A stretch of DNA of 64,000 nt from Muricea muricata (lineage: Eukaryota > Cnidaria > Anthozoa > Malacalcyonacea > Plexauridae): assembly GCA_963855995.1 (NCBI GenBank), contig OY979716.1, positions 21,901,321-21,965,320 of the forward strand, written 5' to 3'. This document shows, in pieces, positions 33,301 to 38,067 of the stretch; position 1 is the first letter of the stretch, and the number at the start of each line of letters is the position of its first letter. The position numbers and the translations under genes are program-made. The notes below the pieces were generated by a model. The model was not told the origin of the DNA. It ran no database searches and was given only the letters and a program-made list of their open reading frames with translations.

Positions 33301-34016
33301 ATTATCAACAAACTTGCCTTGTGTTTCATGCCATAGTCAATTTTTGGCGCTTCTCTGTATTTTCCCTGGATTAATCTCTCTTCAATCTTCTTCGGCAGTC
33401 TCCTCAAGCAGTGTCGTCGTCTACGCTCGTTTCGCCTTGCTAAACGTTCTGCTTCCTCGTTTTCCTTTCGCTGCTTGCTTGACTCCATATTTGTTGACAT
33501 GATAAATGCTTTTTATTTAATTTTTTCGACAATAAATTGTTGTTAAAGTTCCCAAAATTTTTTGCAAAAATACAAAATATTATAGTGAAAAAAGCTAACT
33601 AAAGTTAAATATTTGCTGACAGTTGAGTAACTTGAATTCGTGATTAAGTTGCCAACAACAAATTTTAAATTTGACCAATCAGTGTTAGCCATTCATGATA
33701 CTAGTCTGCCATATTGTTGAGATCAATGTGAGCATTACGTCATGACCTACCAAAAAAAATCTCTTCCCCATCGCCCATGAACAACGACTTTGAACTTCGC
33801 TTATGCACGATTAGTAACCCTCACCCCGGGCTTACGCCCGGAACGGCGCTTTGCACCGTTGGCTCGGGGATTAAACTTACTTTGCATTATAGTCGAAAAC
33901 GAGTGACTGGACAAACCAGTTTTCACATGAATATTTTCTTTTGAAGCCACAAGTTCAAACGTCAGGACGCAAATCTGAATTTGTAGCATAAACATTACCA
34001 CACGAAGAATTTTCAT
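5917..34016 (-). CDS. Large secreted PAN/EGF/lectin-like/MAM protein gene (model, interrupted)
   Basis: This is a gene-level entry; the exons are listed separately. On the minus strand I find, in order, a signal-peptide exon (33881-34016), PAN/apple-like (25706-25944), EGF (24642-24759), cbEGF exons (22333-22458, 21675-21800, a split one at 21066-21148 plus 16484-16526, and 15062-15184), two beta-trefoil-like exons (10367-10594, 8248-~8431) and three MAM exons (7449-7591, 6402-6518, 5917-6004). Nearly all have GT-AG boundaries, and the cbEGF exons are symmetric, so losing one keeps frame. Such extracellular mosaics are common in cnidarians; the role is probably adhesive or matrix, but unknown. 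The joining of the 34.0-kb exon to the 25.9-kb exon is inferred, with 8 kb of repeats between. Several EGF exons are damaged, so the locus may be a pseudogene or may skip those exons. Confidence 0.55.
6402..6518 (-). CDS. MAM domain exon 2 (middle part)
   Basis: The acceptor is tattcatag and the donor gtgggac. The translation includes [18 protein letters not shown], then [15 protein letters not shown]. This is the typical central MAM block in which a strand precedes W.L.G..G..W..A.V. It joins in frame to the two flanking MAM exons. Confidence 0.87.
7449..7591 (-). CDS. MAM domain exon 1 (N-terminal part)
   Basis: The acceptor is aaattttag and the donor gtgatt. The translation contains [20 protein letters not shown], then [20 protein letters not shown] and SSVGELQ. 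The SP....C..F.YHM.G..VG.L pattern is the MAM N-terminal signature. Together the three exons supply about 115 residues, against about 160 for a full MAM domain, so the first strands may lie in an exon that I cannot see between 7.6 and 8.2 kb. Confidence 0.88.
8248..8431 (-). CDS. Beta-trefoil-lectin-like exon B
   Basis: The open frame has a strong gtaagt donor after FLP; the upstream acceptor near 8431 (ctcttaag) is tentative. The translation shows a repeat of the type Cys-x-Cys...W.W...[13 protein letters not shown], then [21 protein letters not shown]. This matches the neighbouring exon at 10.5 kb (GC...F.L..NGSL......MCVKP). The spaced G-S-(I/L) / C-(I/T/V)-(H/K)-P / LVL..C pattern resembles ricin-B/beta-trefoil-like repeats seen in invertebrate extracellular proteins. 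The fold assignment is inference; the exon-to-exon homology is seen directly. Confidence 0.55.
8705..9965. mobile_element. Foldback element with minisatellite-tipped arms
   Basis: About 200 bp at 8705-8905 is repeated as reverse complement at about 9770-9965. In both arms the outer part is a degenerate GGAAC/GGAATGG array and the inner part is unique (including ATTAATGCAGAACA at left and ACTAATGCAGAACA at right, then a TTTGCCAGATCAATT-like end). The ~870-bp middle has no recognisable protein. It lies in an intron of the minus-strand gene. No clear target duplication. Confidence 0.7.
9966..10366. other. Intronic stretch
   Basis: AT-rich. No supported exon or repeat recognised. Confidence 0.4.
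10367..10594 (-). CDS. Beta-trefoil-lectin-like exon A
   Basis: The acceptor is ttcattctag at 10595-10596. The donor is uncertain, either after VYG (10367) or a few codons earlier (10374). The translation contains [20 protein letters not shown], then [23 protein letters not shown] and HGMCVKP. Two internal half-repeats share the pattern GS(I/L)R..GGKC(I/V)(H/K)....LVL.(G)C, the usual spacing of beta-trefoil (ricin-B-like) or related lectin-type repeats. Its partner repeat continues in exon B. The function is not known; a sugar-binding or adhesive role would be an inference. Confidence 0.6.
10597..11190. other. Intronic stretch
   Basis: No exon or repeat family recognised. Confidence 0.4.
11196..11285. 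mobile_element. hAT-type MITE, truncated copy
   Basis: It begins CAAGTGGCGTAGCCATCAC, and inside it has GCTATGCAAATTTAAATCAT, TTTATTTCTTTAGAAA. These blocks recur in the copies at 26387-26538, 43405-43535 and 47637-47690. The CAGTGGCG-like end is typical of hAT non-autonomous elements. The right end is missing. Confidence 0.5.
11285..11400 (-). mobile_element. tRNA-derived (tRNA-Leu-like 3' half) SINE fragment
   Basis: On the minus strand GTGGGTTCGAATCCCACCGC is followed by TACCA. It holds a perfect B box (GGTTCGAATCC) and T stem, and ends like the acceptor arm of a leucine tRNA. The 5' half (D arm, anticodon arm) is absent: at ~11405 the sequence switches into gypsy RNase H code. The region 3' of the tRNA part (lower coordinates) is unrelated, as in a SINE body. 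A SINE fragment or a 3'-half tRNA pseudogene are both possible. Confidence 0.5.
11891..12056. mobile_element. hAT-like MITE, 166 bp, 8-bp TSD
   Basis: It starts CAGGGCCGTCGCTAGAGCG and ends with the imperfect complement. The duplicated target TCTCCATG lies at 11883-11890 and 12057-12064. It interrupts the gypsy pol. The interior is itself largely palindromic (GATTTCTTTTCAAATC / GATTTCAAAAGAAAT). Confidence 0.88.
12608..12795. mobile_element. hAT-like MITE, 188 bp, 8-bp TSD
   Basis: The terminal inverted repeat is CAGGGCCGTCGCTAGAACG. The target duplication TCCCTACT is at 12600-12607 and 12796-12803. Same family as 11891-12056, in the same host element. Confidence 0.9.
13689..13795 (+). repeat. 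Candidate 3' LTR of the truncated gypsy element
   Basis: TGTAATAATAG at the left and TTCATTACA at the right form a short TGTAAT...ATTACA inverted end. It follows a purine-rich stretch (AAGAACGGGAAGA) and contains AATAAAAG. No second LTR is in the window to confirm it. Confidence 0.45.
13796..14480. other. Intronic stretch
   Basis: AT-rich. No exon or repeat recognised. Confidence 0.4.
14546..14585. repeat. Small palindrome next to P3
   Basis: CTACTCGTTATCTA pairs with TAGATAGCGAGTAG around a TTCATCAT loop. It lies just after a TTTGATTGGCT motif (14534) and about 150 bp before palindrome P3. Confidence 0.75.
14682..14785. repeat. Long palindrome with CTTCG core (P3)
   Basis: TCTATGAGATGATAGTTGAT (14706-14725) pairs with 14741-14760 at 19 of 20 positions, around TCGGGCTTCGCCCTC. 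The pairing extends outward imperfectly: TTAGATTAC..GCT on the left matches the complement of AGC..GTAATCTAA on the right. Confidence 0.85.
15062..15184 (-). CDS. Calcium-binding EGF exon
   Basis: It has a perfect GT-AG exon shape (acceptor tttttttag, donor gtattt) and is 123 bp. The translation starts [20 protein letters not shown], then [19 protein letters not shown]. It holds the D-x-D-E-C calcium site, six half-cystine positions and the aromatic/Gly consensus of cbEGF. The exon is intact and phase-symmetric, so it can be skipped or duplicated without frame change. Confidence 0.9.
15190..16350. other. Intronic stretch
   Basis: No supported exon. GATCGTATTG/GTATTGTA-rich low-complexity sequence occurs near 15710-15810. 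From about 16360 the sequence resembles the introns preceding the duplicated EGF exons at 21.4 and 22.2 kb. Confidence 0.4.
16484..16526 (-). pseudogene. cbEGF exon, 3' piece split by an LTR element
   Basis: Reverse complement: [14 protein letters not shown], then a gtgcac donor. The 5' piece of the same exon is 21066-21148, on the other side of the 4.5-kb gypsy insertion. The joined exon also carries an in-frame TGA in the 5' piece, so it is dead regardless of the insertion. Confidence 0.85.
16527..16657 (+). repeat. 5' LTR
   Basis: 131 bp, TGTTAGGTAGGGAAG... to ...ATATATCACA. It matches the 3' LTR once that LTR's MITEs are removed. Unusually short for a gypsy LTR, but within the known range of the Mag-like group. 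Confidence 0.9.
16676..17292 (+). pseudogene. gag region with CCHC knuckle (frameshifted)
   Basis: The frame 16676-16918 begins [20 protein letters not shown] (a Gag opening common in Mag-like gypsy elements: EEW..Y.ER...YF.AN). A shift passes to the frame around 16950-17247 ([18 protein letters not shown], then ERLVCG-like block). Around 17180-17275 a degraded C..C...GH...C knuckle is read across two frames ([14 protein letters not shown]). It binds RNA in functional relatives. Two frameshifts at least. Confidence 0.75.
17300..17792 (+). pseudogene. Retroviral-type aspartic protease region of gypsy pol
   Basis: The open frame ending at 17792 carries [10 protein letters not shown] (catalytic D-T-G-A, about 17458-17487). 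The usual downstream strand follows and, near the end, [10 protein letters not shown] (the protease C-terminal G-R-D-W-L block of gypsy elements). It processes Gag-Pol in active relatives. This is the best preserved part besides RNase H/integrase. The next codon region (RT) is entered through a TAG at 17790-17792. Confidence 0.8.
17800..18645 (+). pseudogene. gypsy reverse transcriptase (stops present)
   Basis: The RT is legible across stops: the [13 protein letters not shown] palm block with its first catalytic Asp (~18115-18155), [13 protein letters not shown] (~18218-18258) and the [10 protein letters not shown] active site with D-D (~18298-18327). The thumb/connection part [15 protein letters not shown] (~18541-18590) follows. 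In-frame stops occur (for example TAA before SLYGI) and a frame change precedes 18409. Non-functional. Confidence 0.85.
18660..19743 (+). pseudogene. gypsy RNase H and integrase N-terminal two thirds
   Basis: A 351-codon open stretch. RNase [18 protein letters not shown] (catalytic D, ~18737), then [10 protein letters not shown] (E) and [11 protein letters not shown] (D), and the [15 protein letters not shown] terminus. Integrase: the zinc-finger H residue is degraded, while C..C remains (TCNHCQ, ~19440). The core has [21 protein letters not shown] (first Asp) and [14 protein letters not shown] (second Asp). The frame stops at 19743, just before the third catalytic Glu. Confidence 0.87.
19744..20445 (+). 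pseudogene. gypsy integrase C-terminal part and tail
   Basis: After the stop at 19743 the integrase continues in a shifted frame: an [11 protein letters not shown] block near 19790 (the catalytic Glu helix), then AEVLMGRKP around 19940. From 20053 an open frame gives [13 protein letters not shown]...WGPGVI, the SH3-like C-terminal domain typical of gypsy integrases, then a hydrophilic tail to the TAA at 20443-20445. It sits just before the 3' LTR at 20528. Confidence 0.8.
20602..20794. mobile_element. 193-bp MITE, 8-bp TSD, telomere-like core (copy 1)
   Basis: Target duplication GACTTAGG at 20594-20601 and 20795-20802. Terminal inverted repeat C(C/A)CCGATCCGAACGTTGTA. The interior holds GTTAGGGTTAGGGTCAGGG, then GTTGGGGTTTGGG. 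8-bp TSDs suggest a hAT-type mobiliser. Confidence 0.92.
20813..21005. mobile_element. 193-bp MITE, 8-bp TSD, telomere-like core (copy 2, inverted)
   Basis: Same family and exactly the same length as copy 1, in opposite orientation and only 18 bp away. Target duplication AGAAATAC (20805-20812) versus GGAAATAC (21006-21013), one mismatch. The core reads CCCTGACCCAAACCCC. Confidence 0.9.
21066..21148 (-). pseudogene. cbEGF exon, 5' piece split by an LTR element
   Basis: Reverse complement starts after a ttaag acceptor with [14 protein letters not shown], then TGA, then [13 protein letters not shown]. The rest of the exon is at 16484-16526. Both the stop and the gypsy insertion destroy it. Confidence 0.83.
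21539..21578 (-). pseudogene. cbEGF exon remnant with internal deletion
   Basis: The acceptor with the DIDE start and the GKTFAG-gtacgc donor end are both preserved, but about 86 bp in between are gone (40 bp remain against 126 bp). The flanking intron is clearly homologous to that at 22.0-22.3 kb, so this is a duplicated unit that later lost its exon core. Confidence 0.8.
21675..21800 (-). CDS. Calcium-binding EGF exon with extra cysteine
   Basis: 126 bp, acceptor ttctactag, donor gtaatt. Translation: [19 protein letters not shown], then [19 protein letters not shown] and ENCSG. It is a canonical cbEGF except that the aromatic residue before the last G.G is Cys (AGC instead of xGY), giving seven cysteines. 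It is otherwise intact and phase-symmetric. Confidence 0.88.
22333..22458 (-). pseudogene. cbEGF exon with mutated splice donor
   Basis: The coding part is open: [20 protein letters not shown], then [20 protein letters not shown] and CAG. The position that is GT in both sister units (gtacgc, gtgcac) is GA here (gaacgc), so the normal donor is lost. Skipping this symmetric exon would keep the frame. Confidence 0.78.
22459..24640. other. Intronic stretch without recognised exon
   Basis: AT-rich. The open frames at 23.2-23.9 kb have no family resemblance I can name. No terminal repeats seen. Confidence 0.4.
24642..24759 (-). CDS. EGF-like exon
   Basis: Acceptor atattccag, donor gtatct. Translation: [20 protein letters not shown], then [16 protein letters not shown]. 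This is a classic non-calcium EGF: C...C.NGG.......Y.C.C..GY.G..C. It comes between the PAN-like exon and the cbEGF series in transcription order. Confidence 0.87.
24937..25640 (-). mobile_element. LINE 3' fragment with GATA-type tail
   Basis: Minus-strand RT C-terminal code: [12 protein letters not shown], then [18 protein letters not shown], followed by [12 protein letters not shown] and ERIQK(R)AMCII (frame shifted, ~25310-25400). These are late blocks of CR1/L2-like LINE proteins. The 3' end at 24937 is a short GATAGATAG repeat, like the tail of the intact LINE at 38068. 5'-truncated and dead. Confidence 0.75.
25706..25944 (-). CDS. PAN/apple-like domain exon
   Basis: Acceptor taatttcag, donor gtaagt, 239 bp. 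Translation includes [18 protein letters not shown], then [10 protein letters not shown] and [11 protein letters not shown], with KTWTFQKV at the end. The C...C....C.A.NY......CQL..(T/S)T......W.F layout is that of PAN/apple domains of cnidarian secreted proteins, usually N-terminal to EGF repeats as here. The domain assignment rests on pattern only. Confidence 0.65.
26050..26760. repeat. Degenerate cluster of ACGTTA / TAACGT motifs
   Basis: Motifs such as CATAACGTGA, GTAACGTTATG, TGACGTTATG, CACGTTACG, GCGTTACG and GATAACGTTATG recur more than fifteen times in both orientations over ~700 bp. They are interrupted by the MITE at 26387-26538. They resemble subterminal transposon motifs, but no matching partner cluster was found in the window. 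Confidence 0.6.
26387..26538. mobile_element. hAT-type MITE (CAGTGGCGAAGCC family), full copy
   Basis: Left end CAATAGCGAAGCCAGC, right end the complement GCTGGCTTCTCCACTG. Inside the ends are TTTGGTCATGC / GCATGACCAAA. Flanks GGTGTCTC and GGTATCAC are an imperfect 8-bp duplication. Confidence 0.78.
26770..28510. other. Stretch without recognised gene
   Basis: It contains a short AGCTTGAC(A/G)GAAGC tandem repeat near 26818-26865. A 101-codon open frame lies at 27105-27410 with no family resemblance that I know, and a TTTGATTGGCT motif at 27786. Nothing else is supported. Confidence 0.4.
28544..28684. repeat. Long palindrome with CTCGG-CCTTC core (P4)
   Basis: Outer stem GTTATTTACCG / CGGTAAATAAC, then GGTCCGTACTG / CAGTACGGACC, then AAATATTT and GGTCTCAAAAAC / GTTTTTGAGACC. 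The centre is CCCTCGGCCTTCAGCCTCGGGC. About 140 bp end to end. Confidence 0.92.
29003..29143. repeat. Long palindrome, duplicate of P4 (P5)
   Basis: Same arms as P4; the core is CCTCGGCCTTCGGCCTCGGG here. Arm differences between P4 and P5 are few. Confidence 0.92.
29574..29668. repeat. Long palindrome with CTCG...CTCG core (P6)
   Basis: AGTTTTATC / GATAAAACT outer and a perfect 17-bp inner stem (CGATATCATATTTTGTC with its complement). The core TCTCGTTCGCTGCGCTCACTCG is GC-rich. The arm sequence is unrelated to the other palindromes. Confidence 0.9.
30071..30222. repeat. Long palindrome with CTCGAGAAACG core (P7)
   Basis: GTGCGTTTATAGTGTGATA (30093 on) pairs with TATCACACTATAAACGCAC ending 30200 except for one base; then AAATGTTAGGAGAATAC pairs perfectly. 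The core is TCGAGAAACGTTTC. Outside lie AAGAAATAGAAAA / TTTTCTATTTCTT arms reaching 30071 and 30222. It abuts a TA microsatellite. Confidence 0.92.
30223..30306. repeat. (TA)n microsatellite
   Basis: About 40 uninterrupted TA units, starting exactly at the end of palindrome P7. Confidence 0.97.
31546..31636. repeat. Short inverted repeat, possible MITE
   Basis: CTGATTAAAAGAAATTGTA at the left pairs with TACAAATTTCTTTAATCAG at the right. AT-rich spacer, no clear TSD. Confidence 0.6.
32960..33110. repeat. Segment repeated inverted at 45660-45820
   Basis: ACCCCTCGCCACTAACTAAG and GTTGTTGTCATAGCAACAC here match, as reverse complement, blocks around 45720-45800 (GTTGCTATGACAACAACC, CGCGAGGGGTTGC). 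It belongs to the duplicated 32-46 kb zone. Confidence 0.75.
33200..33500 (-). CDS. Small basic protein exon of unknown family
   Basis: The open frame starts [20 protein letters not shown], then [11 protein letters not shown] (strongly basic), and continues [18 protein letters not shown] and KHKASLLI. A diverged copy of the second half is on the plus strand at 43858-43973 (EERLILVKY, then EAPRIDYGVKHEASLLI). There the coding similarity is better than the silent positions would suggest, so the peptide may once have been under selection. RxxRR-rich openings of this kind are common in transposon-derived ORFs. Function unknown; low confidence that it is expressed. Confidence 0.35.
33881..34016 (-). 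CDS. Signal-peptide first exon (copy 1)
   Basis: ATG at 34014-34016, then [20 protein letters not shown] (basic start and hydrophobic core: a secretion signal), then [14 protein letters not shown], ending at a gtaagt donor. Two paralogous exons follow at 36439-36574 and 42560-42703. This copy lies directly upstream, on the same strand, of the PAN-like exon, so it is the likely start of the large secreted-protein gene, though the splice is unproven. GC-rich nested hairpins (33820-33867) sit just inside the intron. Confidence 0.6.
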
Positions 34017-34019
34017 GTT

Positions 34020-36435
34020 ATCTCAACGAATACTGACTTTTAAAATAGAAAACTTATTTGTTCAACATTTTCAAACAAAACACATTAGCGTAGCAAAGCA
34101 CAACAATTTATTCCTGCATATGTGCAAATACTTTAATGTTGAATGAGGGTGAAAACAAACAAGTTCTGAACAAATGAATACCGTTAAATTAAAAATAACT
34201 GTCTTAAATTGTCAGTTTCGCCAATATAGAAATTGTAATTATAAATATAAAATGCGTCCTCGGCCACGAATTATTTCCCAGCTTTCTCAAACAATTAGCT
34301 TTGACTAAGTGCAACGAGCGCCTAAAAGCGTATTTAGTCTTTGACAGCGATGTCTTATAACGACACTAATGTTCCCTACGACTATTATAACTCAACTAAA
34401 AATCCTAAAGTGAAAGCAACAACAGGGTCGTGCTTTGAAAGAAACTATACGTTTTTATCGTTTCTATTTGCAGAAAATTTGAGACGTTTTGCTTTTTGAA
34501 ACATGCAAATTAGGTGTCTCTGACATCAACTACTCAAAGATAATAAATTACGCTGATAAAATGGTGGGTATACACCTAAAATGTACACCTGAATAAAAGC
34601 AGAATTTTCGAAGCATTTTTAATGAGCATAGCAAATCGTTAGCCACACACGACTACTTCTTACTTATACACAAGAAAATTACTTGCACTGTTTCAGCTGA
34701 ACAGGTGCCTGGTTTATAAGAATACAAATGCAATATTAACAGCCATAGGCCCTAGCTACTATATTTAACTGTTGCTTCATTTGGATAGAACAAATGTCTT
34801 AACAAAATCCTAATGAATCTACTTGGGACAGACGTGGTGCGTTGAATAACTCGAAGTCAAAAGTGGAATTTGATAACAATGTTGGAAAACTTAATAGACA
34901 GATAACAAGGTATTTGCTATCTGGCTGTGCCGTATACATTTAAGGTTTTTGGACACATTAAGGTTAAGCTACGCAAGCTTTAATGATGCTTCAACATCCT
35001 CAAACAATAAACGGTAGCATAGCGAGATCGATTATTTTAGTGCCGCGAGAAGAAAAGTTTTGATCAATCCTAGCAGATAATAATTTAAAACAAAACTCGC
35101 GTATATGCAAAGAGTTGAAGCCCTCCTGAAGTTTTATTCGTGACAAATCAACAGAGATCATGTTTGCCCTCGCAACTATGGCAACCCCACAGAGATGATG
35201 TTTTAGTCAACCGAGAAAAATTAAACTTAGCTCAAGACTGTTTAAACACTATAGTTATACCTATCGTGCTTCTGTTTGCAGTTCGCAAATAATAAAAAGA
35301 TACGGGCTCAATTTTCATTAAGAACTTTGTTCAGCGCTCGGCAGAAGAAAATTCTACCTCACAGAATTGTTGAAAACAATTGAAATATTTTGTTGACGAA
35401 AAACGGTTAGAAACGTCAAATTTATCAGGATCTTTCAAAAGTTTACGCAAACAAGTTTTCATGATATCTCAACGAATACTACTTATTAAGCAATACAGAC
35501 TTTATTTATGCTTGAACATTCTCAGACAATAAACAGTGGCATAGCCAGACCGATGTTTTTAGTGCCACGAGAAGAAAAAGCTTGTGAGATAAAAATAGAT
35601 TGCAATAAAAATGGGCTGCTAAAAATTGAAATCCATCTAAAGAGGCGAAATCCTGCCTTCTCGATCGTTTTTTTTTTCACATTACCAACTCAGTCCTCAC
35701 TTAATTGATGTTCTTTTTGGAAATTTTCTGTCATATACTGTTAACGAAACACTTATTAAAAACTGCTGATATTATGTATGTACTACAAGTACATTTTGCC
35801 TGTGTTATTATGGCTATATCTAGGTTTTTATGGATGTCTGCAAAAAAGTCTTAAAATAAATAAGAAAATAGATGTTTTTCCTATCAGCACCTCGCGTCAC
35901 AAATTGCGTGTGGATAGTACTTGCATTATTTGTTATAAAAGATTATCCTCTTTATTAAAACTATTGTTTTTCTGCAGTTGTCGCGTAGTTAATTTCTTAA
36001 TTTAGCCACAGATTAGTTCTGTGTCTTTCGTTTTTCCTTTTTCTACAAGTGATTTGACTCCTTCTTTTTGTCAAGGCTATTCTTACGCCAATAATCTTAA
36101 TTTGTTTGAAATTTTCAGTTTGAACATCATTTCTCCTTCCTAATATTTTCAATCCGCTGTGCAATTAACCACTCAAAGACCACGGAAGCTCCTTCGAAGC
36201 CCTTTGATCTATTCTGATGTGCACGGACGGCCCGAACAATTTGTAAAAATTCCGCAGACATTCAGTGAAGTTTAGAGAAATAGGACGAGAACTACCTGTC
36301 TAAACAGCAAATTATCTTTAAAAATGAGATGAATTACAAGCAATGCTCAGAAATAAAAGTGGAATGTACACTTTACAGTAACGTAGATTGCATGCAATGC
36401 GCAAGTAATGCCAGCAAATAGCAATAAACTAAACT
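34020..36435. other. Upstream/intergenic part of duplicated zone
   Basis: No exon recognised. Segments near 34.1-34.3 and 35.5-35.7 kb are homologous to 36.6-36.8 and 37.7-37.8 kb (for example TTCTCGATCGTTTTTTTTTT and AAGTTCTGAACAAATGAATACCG). Confidence 0.5.
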
Positions 36436-36438
36436 TAC

Positions 36439-36574
36439 TTCGCATTAATACAGGAAATGTGTGACTGGACAAACCTGTTTCCACATAAACCTTTTCTTTT
36501 GATGTCACAAGTTGAAACAGTAGGAAGCAAATCTGAATTTGCAGCATAAACATCGCTACACGAAGAGATTTCAT
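36439..36574 (-). CDS. Signal-peptide first exon (copy 2)
   Basis: [20 protein letters not shown], then QLVTSKEKVYVETG, gtaagt donor. The paralogue at 42.7 kb differs by only a few residues over the first 40 codons. No downstream exons are recognised between here and copy 1. It may be an orphan exon, an alternative promoter, or the start of a gene whose body was lost. Confidence 0.55.
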
Positions 36575-38067
36575 GTTAACTCAACGAATAGTAATTGTTG
36601 AAATGAAAAACTTATTTTTTCAACATATCTTAGCCAGCCAGACGAGTTAAGCCGGCAGCTGTGCAGCTACTTTCATGTTGATTGGCTGTGAAAACAAACA
36701 AGTTCTGAACAAATGAATACCGCTAAATTAAAAATAACGCGAATAAATTGTCGGTTTCGCCAACAGAAATAATAAATATAAAAATTCATACTTGGTCACG
36801 AGTCATTTCCTGACCTAAAGTTATATGTATGTATGTGTATTTGTAATATAGGTGGGGTAAAATCTGCAATGTGATTAGCTAAAGAGCATGCATTTATCAC
36901 ACCACAAATCTTTTCGAGTTTTCAGGTACAAACTCTTAAAAAAAACGATACGGTTAAAGTACTATGACAAAGTTAGGAAAATTAAGGACAAAGTTTGTCA
37001 ACAAAAGCAAAAACTGGTCATGAAACTTTTTGCGTATTTAAAAACTTCTGCTGAATAGAAATTCACATAAAAAACTCCACAAGTAGCTGCAATATTCCAA
37101 ACAATTAATTCCAAAGAAGCAACTTCATGTGAATTTTCCATAATATTTGGCCTAATTTTCTTTTAAAATTAAGAAAGCAAATTGATTTTTGCTGAATCGG
37201 AGTGACGTCTTGCAAAAGTGGTTAATGAAAAATATCTGTATTATACATTAGAAGCTGTATCTTATATTATCGGCTGTGCTTTCTGTTTTACATGCTTTGC
37301 TGCTATTTAGCCAACGTTTCCCGTGAGCATAATCACACCACAAATGCACGTGACTCGTTTTCAATTTCTAAAGTAGAGCATGTTTATTAAAGTTATTTTA
37401 TGAACTACAGTGTTCTTTAAGGATTTCCGGCACTGATAAAACTGATAATCTCTCATGTGAGATTATTTATGATAATTCCACATGTGAAAATTACCGCTTT
37501 TCAAACAATCACCAATCATAGCTTCTGGACATTTTATATTGGTGGAAAACCTGTAGTTTATATAATAAACAGAAACATATATGGGTGCTTGGAAATACAA
37601 GATTTATTTCATGTTCAACACTCAAAATATATCTGGTATTTCCGCGCACCCATGTATTATTATTCTCTATTTATTTAACTGCGAAACAGGCGTTTAAAAT
37701 TATAGATAAATTTGTAAAATTAAAATAGACTGCAAAAAAATAGGCTGCTAAGAAATGAAATTCGTCTGAGGAAGCGAAATTCTTCCTTCTCGATCGTTTT
37801 TTTTTTCTCATTGCCATCTCAATTCTCACTCAATTTATGTTATTTTTGGAAATTTTCCTTTAAAATCATCATGTGCCTTGTCTAATATTTTCAATCCATT
37901 GCACAATTAAACTTTGCAAGATAAGGAGATTTCCATCGAAACTCTTCGTTTTAATCTGACATTTATGCACGGCTGACACAATTTGTAAAAAATCCACAGG
38001 TAGTAGTGGAGTTTAGAGTAAGAAAACCAGAACAACCTCTTTAAAACAGCGTAGTATTCTTTGCGTG
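36575..38067. other. Duplicated zone with half-palindrome remnants
   Basis: 36880-36915 and 37320-37375 contain arm-like pieces related to palindrome P7 (CATAATCACACCACAAATGC, GACTCGTTTTCAATTTCT). No gene recognised. Confidence 0.5.
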
